This document shows positions 27,280-37,330 of a stretch of 64,000 nt of DNA, piece after piece. The notes under the pieces were generated by a model that ran no database searches, was not told where the DNA came from, and worked only from the letters and a program-made list of their open reading frames with translations. Position 1 is the first letter of the stretch; every line of letters begins with the position of its first letter. The translations under genes were made by a program, and so were the position numbers. The stretch spans positions 434,001 through 498,000 of the forward strand of contig CBDANW010000003.1 in NCBI GenBank assembly GCA_965197825.1, written 5' to 3'. The DNA comes from CBDANW01 sp965197825 (lineage in GTDB: Bacteria; Acidobacteriota; Vicinamibacteria; Marinacidobacterales; DATDRI01).

Positions 27280-28020
27280 GTGGGAAGAAGCTCGACAAGA
27301 ACCGCGAGTGTAGACTCCTTCGACTTGTCTCCTGGGCGCGTGATCGCGCGCAAGTACGAGGTTATTTCTCGTTTGGGTTCAGGATGGGAAGGCGAGGTCT
27401 ACAAGATACGGGAGAAGAACACCTGGATCGAGCGCGCCGCGAAGCTGTTCTTCCCGCAACGAAACATCCGAAACAAAACCTCCAATTTCTACGCTCGTAA
27501 GCTCCACAAACTGCGTCATTGTCCCATCGTCATCAAGTACTACACCGAAGAGTCGATCAAGTACCGAGGAGCAGCGATAACGGTTTTGGTCTCCGAGTAC
27601 GTGGAAGGTGTGCTGCTAAGCGAATTCATGAAACGACAGCGTGGGAAGAGAATCAGGCCGTTTCAGGCGGTACACCTCTTGCATTCACTGGTCGTTGGAA
27701 TAGAGTCGATCCATCGCGTGCGCGAGTACCACGGGGATCTTCATCCGGAGAACATCATCGTTAGCCGTTATGGTCTTCACTTCGACCTGAAGCTGTTGGA
27801 CATGTTCCATTGGACGACCCCGAAGAGAGAAAATATCCAGGATGATATCTGCGACTTAGTGCGAATCTTCTATGACGCGACCGGCGGGGCGGCGCACTAT
27901 GCGAAACAACCCGATGAGGTAAAGGACATCTGCTGCGGGTTGAAACGCACGTTGATCTTGGAACGGTTTCCTACCGCCGTCCACCTTCGGCAGCATCTCG
28001 AAACGATGGAATGGAAGTAA
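27280..28020 (+). CDS. protein kinase-like protein with atypical catalytic motifs
   Basis: The kinase fold starts at KYEVISRLGSGWEGEVYKI with the ATP-loop glycines and an AAKLFF lysine. The catalytic loop is YHGDLHPENIIV instead of HRDLKPxN, and the DFG position reads LLDMFHW. I take the GTG at 27280 as start; a second GTG at the MIARKYEV position is also possible. The stop overlaps the PP2C gene by 10 bases. Asp of GDLHPEN and Asp of LDMF could still act, so activity is possible. Confidence 0.7.
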   Translation: MGRSSTRTASVDSFDLSPGRVIARKYEVISRLGSGWEGEVYKIREKNTWIERAAKLFFPQRNIRNKTSNFYARKLHKLRHCPIVIKYYTEESIKYRGAAITVLVSEYVEGVLLSEFMKRQRGKRIRPFQAVHLLHSLVVGIESIHRVREYHGDLHPENIIVSRYGLHFDLKLLDMFHWTTPKRENIQDDICDLVRIFYDATGGAAHYAKQPDEVKDICCGLKRTLILERFPTAVHLRQHLETMEWK

Positions 28021-28858
28021 CGGAGCTTCTTTCGGAAGACGGCACGCGGCTCTTCGTCGACCAGGACATGGTCGAGGGAGCGTTGTTCCGAATCGGTCCG
28101 GGCATCGCCGCGGTTTATACGTCTCGTTGTCCTGGGAAGGAAACCCCGAATGAGGACGCGGCGGCACTTATTCCGTGTGGTGATAAGGCTTGCGTGTTGG
28201 TGGTGGCGGACGGGGTCGGCGGCGCGCGTGCGGGCCTCGAGGCTTCGAGTCGGGCAGTCAAGGCCCTCAGAAAGCGGTCGACAAAGGACTCAACGAGGGA
28301 GCCGCTCTAAGGGGCGCGATCCTGGACGGTTTCGAAGCTGCCAATCGGATGGTACTGGATTTGGGTCTCGGAGCGGCCACGACCCTGACGGTGGTGGAGA
28401 TCGACGGGATGCGAATCCGCCCGTATCACGTCGGTGATTCGCCAGCCCTCGTCGTCGGCCAGAGAGGGCAGATCAAGCTGCAGAGCATTTCTCACTCCCC
28501 GGTCGGTTACGGTCTGGAAGGGGGCTTCATCGATGAGAAAGAAGCCCGCCATCACGAGGAACGACATCTCGTCTCTAACGTCATCGGGACTGAGGACATG
28601 CGCATCGACGTCGGTCCTGCATTGAAACTGGCTCCGAGAGACACGGTACTGATGGCCAGCGATGGGCTCGTCGATAACTTACAGACGCAAGAGATTGTCG
28701 ACTGTGTTCGGAAGGGGCCACTCGAGAATGCGGCGAACGTCCTTGCCCGTCAAGCTGGTTCTCGGATGCGGAGCCGCGAGAGTGGCACCCCATCGAAGCC
28801 AGATGACCTGACGTTCATCCTTTTCCGATTGCACGAACGGCGTCGGCGGGCCAGCTAG
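28011..28858 (+). pseudogene. PP2C-type protein phosphatase, one frameshift
   Basis: Two frames make one PPM phosphatase. The first holds GKETPNEDAAALI and VLVVADGVGGARAG. After a shift near 28268 the second holds LGAATTLTVVEI, RPYHVGDSPALVVG, LMASDGLVDNL and the terminal SKPDDLTFILFRL. All metal-binding Asp positions are present. It overlaps the upstream kinase, so the pair would form an opposing kinase-phosphatase module. Confidence 0.82.
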
Positions 28859-28861
28859 CAC

Positions 28862-29972
28862 TAGTGGACTGTAACATTTAAGTATTTAGTTGTAATATCT
28901 CTCTCATGCGAGGGAGAGCCGTTGTGTTGACTCAAGCGGAACATAGGGAGCTTGGCAAACGAGTTTCGAGCCGTAGCGGTCGAGCGGATGACGCGCGGAT
29001 CGCTCGGATGTTGCTCTTGCTGGCAGACGGTGCAAGCTATACGCAGGTGCAGCAGACGGTGGGCTGCACGGCGCCTTTTATCAGCAAGTGGAAACGCCGA
29101 TTCTTGGAGGAGCGTCTGGCAGGTCTGTACGCGCGTCACGAGGGGCGTCCGATTCAAGTGCTCACGCCTCGGATGGAAGCACGGATTCTTTCGTGGACGC
29201 AGAAAAAACCGACCGACGGCTCGACTCACTGGAGCACGCGTCGACTTGCGAAGAAGCTGGGAATCCATCACATGATGGTGGCTCGCACTTGGAAAAAGCA
29301 TGGTCTCCAGCCACACCGAATTGAGCATTACAAGGCCTCCAACGATCCGGATTTCGAGACGAAGGCAGCGGATATCATCGGTCTATATATGAATCCACCT
29401 CAGCACGCTGCGGTGTTTTGTATTGATGAGAAAACGGCGATCCAAGCCCTGGATCGACGGGACCCGATCTTGCCGTTGTCTCCCGGGCGGGCCGAGCGAC
29501 ACGGTTTCGAGTACGTCCGGCATGGAACGCTTTCTCTCTACGCCGCCTTCGACACGAAGACGGGGGTGGTTTTGGGCAAGACTGTCCGCCGCCATACCAG
29601 CCAGGAGTTCGTCGCCTTCTTGGAGCAGCTGGTTGCGAGCCACAAGCGAAAGCGCGAAATACATGTCATCCTCGACAATCTGTCGGCTCACAAGACCGCC
29701 AAGGTCGCACAGTTCCTCGAGGCCAACCCAAAAGTCCGACTCCACTTCACACCCACATATTCCTCCTGGCTGAACAAAATCGAACTCTGGTTCTCCAAGA
29801 TCGAGCGTGCCCTGATCCATCGAGGCGTGTTCACGTCAACCCACGACCTGACCCGCAAGATCATGCGCTACATTCGCAAGTACAACGAAGACCCCAAGCC
29901 CGTGAAGTGGACCTACAACGATCCGTCACGACGCATTAAAACCACTAAACGTTCAGTTGTTACAGTCCACTA
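28862..29972 (+). mobile_element. IS630-family element, copy 3
   Basis: A 1111-bp element between TA at 28862-28863 and 29971-29972, each inside CTAG. It inserted into the four-base CTAG shared by the intergenic region and the DUF502 stop codon, so the neighbouring gene keeps a TAG stop. Confidence 0.96.
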
Positions 29973-29973
29973 G
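28906..29973 (+). CDS. IS630 transposase, copy 3
   Basis: An intact 355-residue DDE transposase with the same catalytic motifs as the other two copies. It is the version that matches both others best (SSRSGR as in copy 1, TAPF and SHKRKR as in copy 2), so it is closest to a consensus sequence. The TAG stop is completed by the target base. Confidence 0.95.
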   Translation: MRGRAVVLTQAEHRELGKRVSSRSGRADDARIARMLLLLADGASYTQVQQTVGCTAPFISKWKRRFLEERLAGLYARHEGRPIQVLTPRMEARILSWTQKKPTDGSTHWSTRRLAKKLGIHHMMVARTWKKHGLQPHRIEHYKASNDPDFETKAADIIGLYMNPPQHAAVFCIDEKTAIQALDRRDPILPLSPGRAERHGFEYVRHGTLSLYAAFDTKTGVVLGKTVRRHTSQEFVAFLEQLVASHKRKREIHVILDNLSAHKTAKVAQFLEANPKVRLHFTPTYSSWLNKIELWFSKIERALIHRGVFTSTHDLTRKIMRYIRKYNEDPKPVKWTYNDPSRRIKTTKRSVVTVH

Positions 29974-30587
29974 TTCATTTTGAGTCGGACCGAAGCCGGA
30001 AACGACGTCCCCCCGGTAAGCACGATTCGAATACCTTGTTCCACCGTGAGCTCCGGGAAGACCAGGTCTCTTCTGAGGACGCAATACACGTCGCCCAACC
30101 AAAGGTGGTTCGTTGGTACGTAGACCGCGGCCCACGAGACCGCTTGACCCGTTGCGTCAGGCATCTCGAACTCACGGGTCAGGAATCCCAAGCTGAGGTT
30201 CCCACCTTTTGGGTGTGGAGCCAACACGACTTTCTTGAAGCCGGCCTCGTTCTTCGGCGAAAAGGCGGCAACGAGCTGCTTGACTGGTACGTAAATGACC
30301 TTGAAAAGCGGGATCCTGGTGAGCAGTCCCTCGCCTAAGGCGAGTATCTTGCTGCCTACGACCGTCGTGGCAATGATCCCAACCGTGACCACCACCACTA
30401 GCGCCGATACGAAGCCGAGCCCGGGAACGGATCGACCGAGCGCCCAAGAAAACAGCGGGGCCATCAGCCCCTCGATCAGCTGCGCCAGCCAAACTAGGAC
30501 GAATACGGTTACCAGTAGCGGTACCACGGCGATCAGTCCGGCGAACAAACTGTGCCTGAAGCTAGAGCTGCGAGAGCTAGATGTCAC
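29970..30587 (-). CDS. DUF502 family membrane protein
   Basis: The GTG at 30587 has GGAGG 7 bases upstream and is preferred over a long upstream extension. The 205-residue protein has two membrane helices (FAGLIAVVPLLVTVFVLVWL and GFVSALVVVVTVGIIATTVV), then the DUF502 soluble part with IPLFKVIYVPVKQLV, FKKVVLAPHP and VYVPTNHLWLGDVY. The family is widespread but of unknown function. IS630 copy 3 abuts its stop codon without changing it. Confidence 0.87.
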   Translation of the reverse strand: MTSSSRSSSFRHSLFAGLIAVVPLLVTVFVLVWLAQLIEGLMAPLFSWALGRSVPGLGFVSALVVVVTVGIIATTVVGSKILALGEGLLTRIPLFKVIYVPVKQLVAAFSPKNEAGFKKVVLAPHPKGGNLSLGFLTREFEMPDATGQAVSWAAVYVPTNHLWLGDVYCVLRRDLVFPELTVEQGIRIVLTGGTSFPASVRLKMN

Positions 30588-30880
30588 AAAGAATGCCTCC
30601 GACGGGCGAGGATTATAGCAGACATGACGTGCCGTGTTATCATGCATCCAACAAGGTTTCGACTCATTCGGCAGTGAAAAAGAGCACGTGCGTATCGTTG
30701 TTGGTGGTTGGCGGCATCTGTTGCAATACTGAGGAGGTATTTGAATGTCGAGCGGCAAGTGGATCCTGACCGGATTGATCGCTGTCTTTGTCGCTTTCGG
30801 AGGAGGCTACCTGACGGCTTGGCTGCCTGCCCGCCAGACCGTCAGCGAACTGGAAGCGTCGGTTGCAGCGGCGGAAGCCG

Positions 30881-32315
30881 GAGTCAAGCCCATTCTTAGT
30901 TGAAACTCTCCACGGCTCACGTTTAAGCGACCTTCTTCTTCGATACGGTTGATGTCTTCGCCTCGATCTTCAGTTCCCGTTTGAGAGCTTCGCGAAGCTT
31001 GGGAAGATGGCGGTAGCCCACCACCTTCCTCAAGCGCGGTTCGATGTCTACGAGCGCCGTTGCCAACCAGCGCTGGCGTTGGCTCGAGTTCTTCCAGTGG
31101 TCGACCTTCGCGCAGCGTTCCTCGACGAGAGCATTGACGGACTCAGGGCAGTTCGTCGTCTTGAACGAACGGCCCAGCACCGCGTGCACGCCGAGTCGAT
31201 GCAACGTCAGCGTCTCCTCGAGGCCTTCCTCCAGGCTGCCAGCTGCGGATTGGTTCCGCTCTTCTAACTCACCGTGGAGTTGCTCGAGCGCAGTGAGGGC
31301 CTCTTCGTACTCCGGCCTGTTGTAGGCCCACTGGAGCCGCTTGCGCCATGACGCCTGCTCGCCCTTGGACAGGTAGCTCACTACGTTTTCACGTTTGTGC
31401 CACTGGCAGCGTTGTATCAGAGCCCGCTTACGGAATGCCTTCTTGACTGCCGCTTGGAGACCCTTGCCGCCGTCGATGATCACCAGCAGACCCTGGGAGA
31501 TATCGAGTCCCCGCTCGAGCAGTGAACGCAGGAACGGCGTCAACACCTGCCCGTTCTCCGTGTCCGTCTCCACGAAGCCCAAGAAGCGTTTTTCCCCGCA
31601 AAGCGTGATGCCCAGAGCCACGACCATCGTTGCCTCGGCGAATGTCTTCCCATCCAGAAACAGCGCCACCACATCCTCGCCGGTCAGATCCCGTTCCTGC
31701 ATCTCCCGCAGCTTCGCAGCGCTCGCTTGCACGAACCCTCGGGACACCGTTGAGCTCGACAGCCCGATGGCGCCCGGAATCGCTTCCGCTGCCGCCTCGT
31801 AGTTGCGACAAGAGATTCCGTAGAGAACTCGTTTCAGCAGAAGATCATTCACCTCACCGCCGTGGCTCACCGCCTCGTAGCAGCGAAGCGGAATCTCTTC
31901 TCCCTCGATGCTCCGAACCCGTGGCACACGGATCGGTACCCGCTGGCCGCCAAGCCCTACCGTGCCCGGGTTGCTTCCGGGACGGCGACCGCGCTCCAGC
32001 TCGTCCTTGCGAGACTATCGCTCTCCCGCCAACGCCTTCACTTCGTCGTCGAGCAACTCGTGAACGTGCATTAGACCAAGGGGGACCAACGAACGGATCA
32101 TCTCTACCTTGGCGTCCAGCGCGAGTTCCCCGTAATCCTCGTGCCTCACCATCTCGACCTCACCCAAACGACGCGACTTCTTGCGTTTATTGACCGAACG
32201 TAGCAGACTTCCCATCTCGGCTTCCTTTCTTCGCGGCTTGATTTTGTTTTGTCCAACGTCATCAAACCACGGAGTTTGGAGCCGTTTCAATTCCCAACTA
32301 AGATTGGCACACTTT
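30881..32315 (-). mobile_element. IS256-family element a, copy B
   Basis: The 1435-bp element is the inverse of copy A with the same termini. CGGAAGCCG lies at 30872-30880 and 32316-32324, a perfect 9-bp target duplication. The two copies together define the element ends unambiguously. Confidence 0.94.
30923..32215 (-). pseudogene. IS256a transposase, copy B, amber mutation
   Basis: The frame starts MGSLLRSVNKRKK and is stopped by TAG at 32015-32017 after VKALAGER, where copy A has TAC (Tyr). After that it is open to the end, including the stretch that is frameshifted in copy A. The two copies are therefore inactivated by different mutations, and each preserves the sequence the other has lost. 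Confidence 0.93.
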
Positions 32316-32670
32316 CGGAAGCCGAAAGTCAACAAACGAAGGTCCAGCTCCAACGAGCGCAACTCGAAGTCGGTTTGGCGACTCTCTTGGGTCAACTTGG
32401 CAAGGTCTACGTCGACATCAATGCCAACAACTTCGGGATGGCCGCCGAGAAGGTGACTCCTTTCTTCGACGGTTTGTCGGCACTTCTGGAATCGGATCCG
32501 GCTCTCACCGAGCTGCAGCTTCAGGCTTTGAGAGTATCTTGTCACGCCGCGACGAGATCGTAACCGACCTGGCCCGGGCCAACCCGCAGGTGCGACAAAA
32601 GGTGGGCGAAATGTTCTCGCACTTCCAGGCGCAGCTCGGTTAATTGGCTCAGTTAGGCTGGGAATACCTT

Positions 32671-33501
32671 AAAGCGCTGAAACCACTGCTCGGTGAGGAG
32701 CACCTATCGAAGAGCGCGGTGTCTCGCGTGGTTAGCCGGCTGAAGGAGCGCTTCGAGGAATGGCAGAACCGTGCTCTCAGCGAGGAGGTCTACGCGATCG
32801 TTTACCTGGACGGCTTCCACCTGAAAGTGCGGATGGCGAAACGTGTGATCAGCGTACCCGTACTGGTCGCGCTCGGGGTCGCGCCAGACGGGCACAAACG
32901 TCTGTTGTCATTGCGTCTGGCGGTGAGCGAAACCTCGACGCATTGGGGCTCCGTGCTGGAGGGACTCCAGGCTCGAGGACTCCGGGCTCCCAAGCTAGTG
33001 ATCAGCGACGGCCACAAGGGGCTGACGAAAGCGCTGGAGAAGTGGCCGGGGTGCCGGTTGCAGCGATGTACCGAGCACAAGCGCGCCGACTTGCTCGAAC
33101 ATTGCCCGGCGCACGCACGCCGTGAGCTCCGGCGTGACTACAACCGGATCGTCTACGCCAAGAACGGGATCGATGCTCGCAAAGCCTATGACGAGCTCGT
33201 CGCCAAGTGGACGCCTCTCGCGCCGGCCGTCGTCCGAAGCCTAGAGGAGGCCGGTAATCAGCTGCTGACCTTCTACGAATTCCCTCGTGCCATGTGGAAA
33301 TCGATTCGAACGACCAATGCTCTGGAGAATCTCAACCGCGAGTTTCGACGCCGGACGAAAACCCAAGCGTCGTTCTCCAGCGAGGAGTCCGCGGTCGCTT
33401 TGCTGTTTGGGCTTATCGCCTCTGGCCAGATTCAACTACGACGCATCGACGGCTACCAACGTCTGAGCGAGGTTCTCGAACGCGCGGAGGTTGCCGCCTG
33501 A
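32671..33501 (+). pseudogene. IS256b transposase, N-terminally truncated
   Basis: The 276 remaining codons correspond to residues 127-402 of the full transposase at 53382-54590. They include all three catalytic regions: VYLDGFHLKVR, LVISDGHKGLTKAL with RCTEHKRAD, and TTNALENLNREFRRR. The DNA-binding N-terminus is gone, so it is unlikely to work. The element's closing inverted repeat is retained. Confidence 0.9.
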
Positions 33502-33564
33502 TATGATACTCTGATGACGGAGTGGAGGGCGCCGTTCTTTTTCCACGGACCTCGGGACACATCC
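32671..33564 (+). mobile_element. IS256-type element b, 5'-truncated copy
   Basis: The stretch matches the last two thirds of the complete element at 53319-54685. It begins abruptly at AAAGCGCTG and runs to the intact terminal repeat GTCCGAGG-type end (GGGACACATCC at 33554-33564). The missing left part and the junction just behind the coiled-coil gene show that a deletion or rearrangement removed about 470 bases. Confidence 0.88.
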
Positions 33565-33689
33565 TCCCCACCGACCACGACCGGCCCCGCGAGTGGCGCG
33601 ATCTCGAAGATCTCGATCGGCGCCGGCTTGACGTAGACGGTTCGTCACGATAGTGAGTATGGCTAGAGCATCGGCGAAATATCAGACCT

Positions 33690-35105
33690 TCAGAGGATTG
33701 TTCCAAGCAATAGGAACATCAGGGAGCTCGGGACCGCCACCATCAAGGCGTAGGGAAGTTGGGTTCTCACGTGGTCGATGTGATCGGAGCCGGCCGCCAT
33801 GGAGCTGATGATGGTGGTGTCCGAGATGGGCGAACAGTGGTCTCCGAAAACACCGCCGCTCAGGACGGCGGCAACACTCAAAGGAAGGTGTACTCCCAAC
33901 ACGTCTGCCAGGGGAACGGCAATGGGCAACATGATCGCGAAAGTCCCCCACGAGGTGCCGGTGGAGAACGCGATGAAACCCGACAGTAGGAATAGGGCGG
34001 CTGGAACCATCACCGGGCTCAAAATCCCTTCGACCACCCCGGCCGCGTAGAGACCGGTCCCGAGCTCGAGGCAGGTCGCTCCGAGGGCGAAGGCGAACAT
34101 CATGAGCAGGGCAAGGGGCATCAGTCCTCCCACGCCTTTGAAGAACAACTCCGTAAGCTCCGCGAAGGTAAAGAGGCGTTGCCACAAGTACATCGAGCCG
34201 GCGACCGCGATCGCTCCGAGTACAGCCCAGAGCACCGCGGTCGCCCCGCTGCCCGCCATGAGGTTGCCATCTCCCGTGATCCATAGACCGACCGGCATCA
34301 TGGTCACCATGACCCCCAACGGTACGAGCATGTTGTGTGCCCGGGGTGCGAGGCCTGGTTTGGGAGAGAGATTCAAGACCTCGGTCGAGACGAGCGGCGC
34401 TGCACCCTCGCGGATGACCTGCCCCGTTTCGTGTGCGCGTTTCTCCGCCCGTGCCATGGGACCCCAGTCTTTTCCGGAAGCCGCTATGTAAACGACGTAG
34501 CTGACCGCCATAAGAGAATAGATGTTGAGGGGGATCGCCGCGACGAGGACGGAGACCGGGTTCGCCACGTCTTGGCTTGCCAGCAGTGCGATCACGTAGG
34601 CGCCCCAGCCGTTCATGGGAATCAGCATGCAGACCGGCGCCGAGGTCGAATCACATACGTATGCCAACTTTTCCCGCGATAGCTTGAAGCGGTCGAACAG
34701 TGGGCGCGCGATGGCTCCAGTGACCAGACAAGTGATGTTGGATTCGACGAAGATCCCGAAGCCGAGCGCCGCCGCGAGAAGCTGGGCACCGCGGGCGGAC
34801 CGGACGTAACCTCGCTGGGTGATCCAGTCAATGAATCCGGCGACTCCTCCTGAGCGCTGCGTCAAGGTAATGAGTGCACCAACCGCCGCGCTGAAGGCGA
34901 TGACCTTCGTATTGCCTTCATCCTTGAAAACATCGATACAGGCTTGGATGGCGTCGCGCAGCCCGGTGATCGGATTTCCAGCATCGAGGACCGTCCACCC
35001 CAACCAGATCCCCGCGAAGAGCGATGGGTAGACCTGCTTCGTCCACAAAGCCATAAGGATGGTCACGAGTGGGGGTAGGAGGCTCGCCCAGCTCGGGTGT
35101 TCCAT
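33690..35105 (-). CDS. nhaC: Na+/H+ antiporter, NhaC family
   Basis: A polytopic membrane protein of 471 residues from the ATG at 35105 (a TTG at 35144 would add 13). Around twelve hydrophobic segments are visible. Family signatures include FGIFVESNITCLVTGAIARPLFD, SAPVCMLIPMNGWGAY and FGDHCSPISDTTIISSMAAG. NhaC-type carriers exchange Na+ for H+ across the inner membrane, although substrate can vary in this superfamily. The gene is intact despite its decayed surroundings. Confidence 0.85.
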   Translation of the reverse strand: MEHPSWASLLPPLVTILMALWTKQVYPSLFAGIWLGWTVLDAGNPITGLRDAIQACIDVFKDEGNTKVIAFSAAVGALITLTQRSGGVAGFIDWITQRGYVRSARGAQLLAAALGFGIFVESNITCLVTGAIARPLFDRFKLSREKLAYVCDSTSAPVCMLIPMNGWGAYVIALLASQDVANPVSVLVAAIPLNIYSLMAVSYVVYIAASGKDWGPMARAEKRAHETGQVIREGAAPLVSTEVLNLSPKPGLAPRAHNMLVPLGVMVTMMPVGLWITGDGNLMAGSGATAVLWAVLGAIAVAGSMYLWQRLFTFAELTELFFKGVGGLMPLALLMMFAFALGATCLELGTGLYAAGVVEGILSPVMVPAALFLLSGFIAFSTGTSWGTFAIMLPIAVPLADVLGVHLPLSVAAVLSGGVFGDHCSPISDTTIISSMAAGSDHIDHVRTQLPYALMVAVPSSLMFLLLGTIL

Positions 35106-36157
35106 GGTGCACCGGACGATATTTCGTCCTGAACCACTTTGCAAGGCGAGATGGCTTCTTGAGCGGCTCCCCTCGCTATTGATAGACTGGCCCCGCCGCG
35201 CGGACCTTCTTTAAGGGGGCCGTATCGACAAATCTGCGTACTATCGCGGCCAAGTCAGGCTTGCTCACACTCGCTACAACGCTACGTCTCCCGCATTCAT
35301 GTGCTTCTTTTCGTTTTCTCGTTCTCCACTGCGCATGGGGACAGACGGGCCGCATCGAGGGCGAGGTCGTCAGCTCGTCCGGCGATCCCCTCCCGGGTGT
35401 AACGGTTACGATGTACTCCTCCGACAACTCTTTTCCTCGCGTGGCGACGACAGATGAGTCGGGGCGATTCGTGTTTACCGAGCTTGGCCCTGCTATCTAC
35501 ACCCCCGTCGCCGTGATGCCGGGTTTCGAACAGTTCATTCATTCTCCTATCCAGATACGCGGAGGGGAGACTCTGAGCATTCACATCAATCTCCGTCTAG
35601 CCTATTCGGAAGAACTAACCATCGAAGAGCTGGCCCTGCGCCAAGACGATGAGCCCATCGTGGAGCAGGAGTTCAGCAGCAACATTCTCGAGATGCTGCC
35701 TCTTCCCGCCGACCGATTTCAAGAAGCCCTGCCTTTGCTGCCAGGAGTGGTTCGTGGCCGAAGGGGAAGACTCAACTTCAACGGATCTCGCTCGGCCCAA
35801 AGCATGCTGCTGGTCAACGGGTCGAACGCCACGGATCCCTTGACCGGTGAGTTCGCCTTCGAGCTCCCGCTAAAAGCCGTCGACACGGTGCAAATTTATT
35901 CCATCCCATACTCAGCTGAGTTCGGGAGTGTCACGGCGGCGGTGGCGAACGTAGTGACGCGGGCGGGAGGAGATAAGTGGGAAGTCGACTTTGGCAGCTT
36001 GCTGCCGAGTCTTAGGTGGCGCGACGGGAAGATCAAGAGCATCAACTCCGCGACCCCTCGCGTTCAAGTGGGGGGGCCTCTAAGCGAGGGCAAGCTCTGG
36101 ATCTCTCAGGGTGTGGTCTACCGCTTTGACCTTGCCCAGGAAAAGTGGACAGGTTGA

Positions 36158-37036
36158 TTATCTCGCATGAGCCGTTTTGAGGTCATGAATCCGTTCGAAC
36201 ACCATTGGGCTGTTGTAATCGAGTGACGAGTGGAGTCGATACGGATTGTAGAACCCCTCGATGTAGCTCGCGACCGCGTCTTTGGCCATACGTCGTGTTG
36301 GCCAACTACATCGGTGGAGGAGCTCGGTCTTGAGCGTGCCTAAGAAGCTCTCGGTCACGGCGTTGTCCCAGCAATCACCCTTGCGGCTCATCGAGCACAC
36401 GATGCCGTACTCATCGAGCACGGCCTGGTAGGTCGCAGCCGCGTATTGAGTACTACGGTCTGAATGATGCACCAAGCCACTTTCCGGCAGGCGGCGCCCC
36501 AAGGCCATGTGAAGCGCCTCGAGAGCAAGCTCCGCGCGCAGGTGGGGCTGCATCGCCCAGCCTACGACACGACGCGAGAACAGATCGAGGATGACCGCCA
36601 AGTAGAGCCAGCCTTCCCAAGTCCGGATGTAGGTTATGTCCGTCACCCAGAACTGGTTCGGTCGTTCGGCTTCGAAGTTCCGGCCGAGCACGTTGGGTGC
36701 GATGGGGCGATCGTGCTTGCTGTCGGTCGTGCGGCGAAAACGCTTGCTGGGCAGACCCTGCAGGCCCATCTCACGCATCAGCCGTGCCACTCGCTGCTTG
36801 CCTACCTCGACGTTCTCCCCGTCAAGCTGGCGACGTACACGCTCCCTGCCGTAGGTACCACGGCTATGGGCGTGGATCGCTTGGATGCGCAGCTTCAGCT
36901 TCCCATCCTCACACTGTCGCTTGCTGGGCGCGCGCTTCATCTGAGCGTAGTAGCCGCTGGTCGATACCCTCAGAACTCGGCACATCACCCGCACCGGGTA
37001 GTTGGCCCGCTCCGCGTGAATGAATTTGAATCTCAT
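36158..37036 (-). CDS. IS3 transposase OrfB
   Basis: A 292-residue rve-type transposase with catalytic Asp in WVTDITYI, Asp in LVHHSDRSTQYAA and Glu in WDNAVTESFLGTLKTE. The N-terminal HTH_21 part contains HAHSRGTYGRERVRRQL. Its ATG overlaps the orfA stop (ATGA), and an AAAAAAG run in orfA would allow -1 frameshifting to make the OrfAB fusion. Confidence 0.94.
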   Translation of the reverse strand: MRFKFIHAERANYPVRVMCRVLRVSTSGYYAQMKRAPSKRQCEDGKLKLRIQAIHAHSRGTYGRERVRRQLDGENVEVGKQRVARLMREMGLQGLPSKRFRRTTDSKHDRPIAPNVLGRNFEAERPNQFWVTDITYIRTWEGWLYLAVILDLFSRRVVGWAMQPHLRAELALEALHMALGRRLPESGLVHHSDRSTQYAAATYQAVLDEYGIVCSMSRKGDCWDNAVTESFLGTLKTELLHRCSWPTRRMAKDAVASYIEGFYNPYRLHSSLDYNSPMVFERIHDLKTAHAR

Positions 37037-37330
37037 TCGCTTTCCTTCGCGAAGAAGGCCGCCGCCTTTTTTAATATTTCTCGCTCTTGCTCCAACGTAC
37101 GCACTCGACGCCGTAGCGAACGGAGCTCATCACGTTCCGCCGTCGTCAGAGCCTCGCGTGGACCTTCACCGTGATCAACTTTGTATTGTTTCACCCAGTT
37201 TCGAAGGGCCGATTCCGTCAGGTCCAGTTCCTTAGCGACCTGGCCGATGCTGCGCTCGCCCCTCCCTGAACAGCCGGACCGCTTCCTTCTTGAACTCCCC
37301 CGTGAACTTCCTGCGTCGTCGTTCTCCCAT
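37033..37330 (-). pseudogene. IS3 OrfA with +1 frameshift
   Basis: OrfA starts MGERRRRKFTGEFKKEAVRLF and should continue ERSIGQVAKELDLTESALRNWVKQY. The two parts lie in different frames because GAGGGGCGAG has one G too many near 37265. The C-terminal leucine-zipper-like helix (SLRRRVRTLEQEREILKKAA) and the A6G slippage site are present. As written the element cannot make its fusion transposase. Confidence 0.85.

Larger units (their letters stand above)
30745..32643 (+). pseudogene. membrane-anchored coiled-coil protein disrupted by IS256a copy B
   Basis: GAGGAGG precedes the ATG at 30745. An N-terminal anchor (WILTGLIAVFVAFGGGYLTA) leads into a coiled-coil (TVSELEASVAAAEA). The element interrupts here with a CGGAAGCCG duplication, and after it the frame resumes exactly with ESQQTKVQLQRAQLEVG and a helical C-terminus ending FSHFQAQLG. 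A further one-base shift lies near 32530. Without the element the product would be about 150 residues. No family recognised. Confidence 0.78.

Noticed and set aside
15204..32017. Recoding of TAG because two transposases have in-frame TAG
   Set aside because: TAG is the normal stop of several intact genes here (yqeY, mpl, IS630, MscS); the two cases are simple nonsense mutations, one proven by its sister copy.
33502..33564. Duplicated host sequence shared with the choice-of-anchor-B gene
   Set aside because: The shared bases are the terminal part of IS256b; the apparent host codons at 53319-53380 belong to the element, as the restored frame at the target duplication shows.
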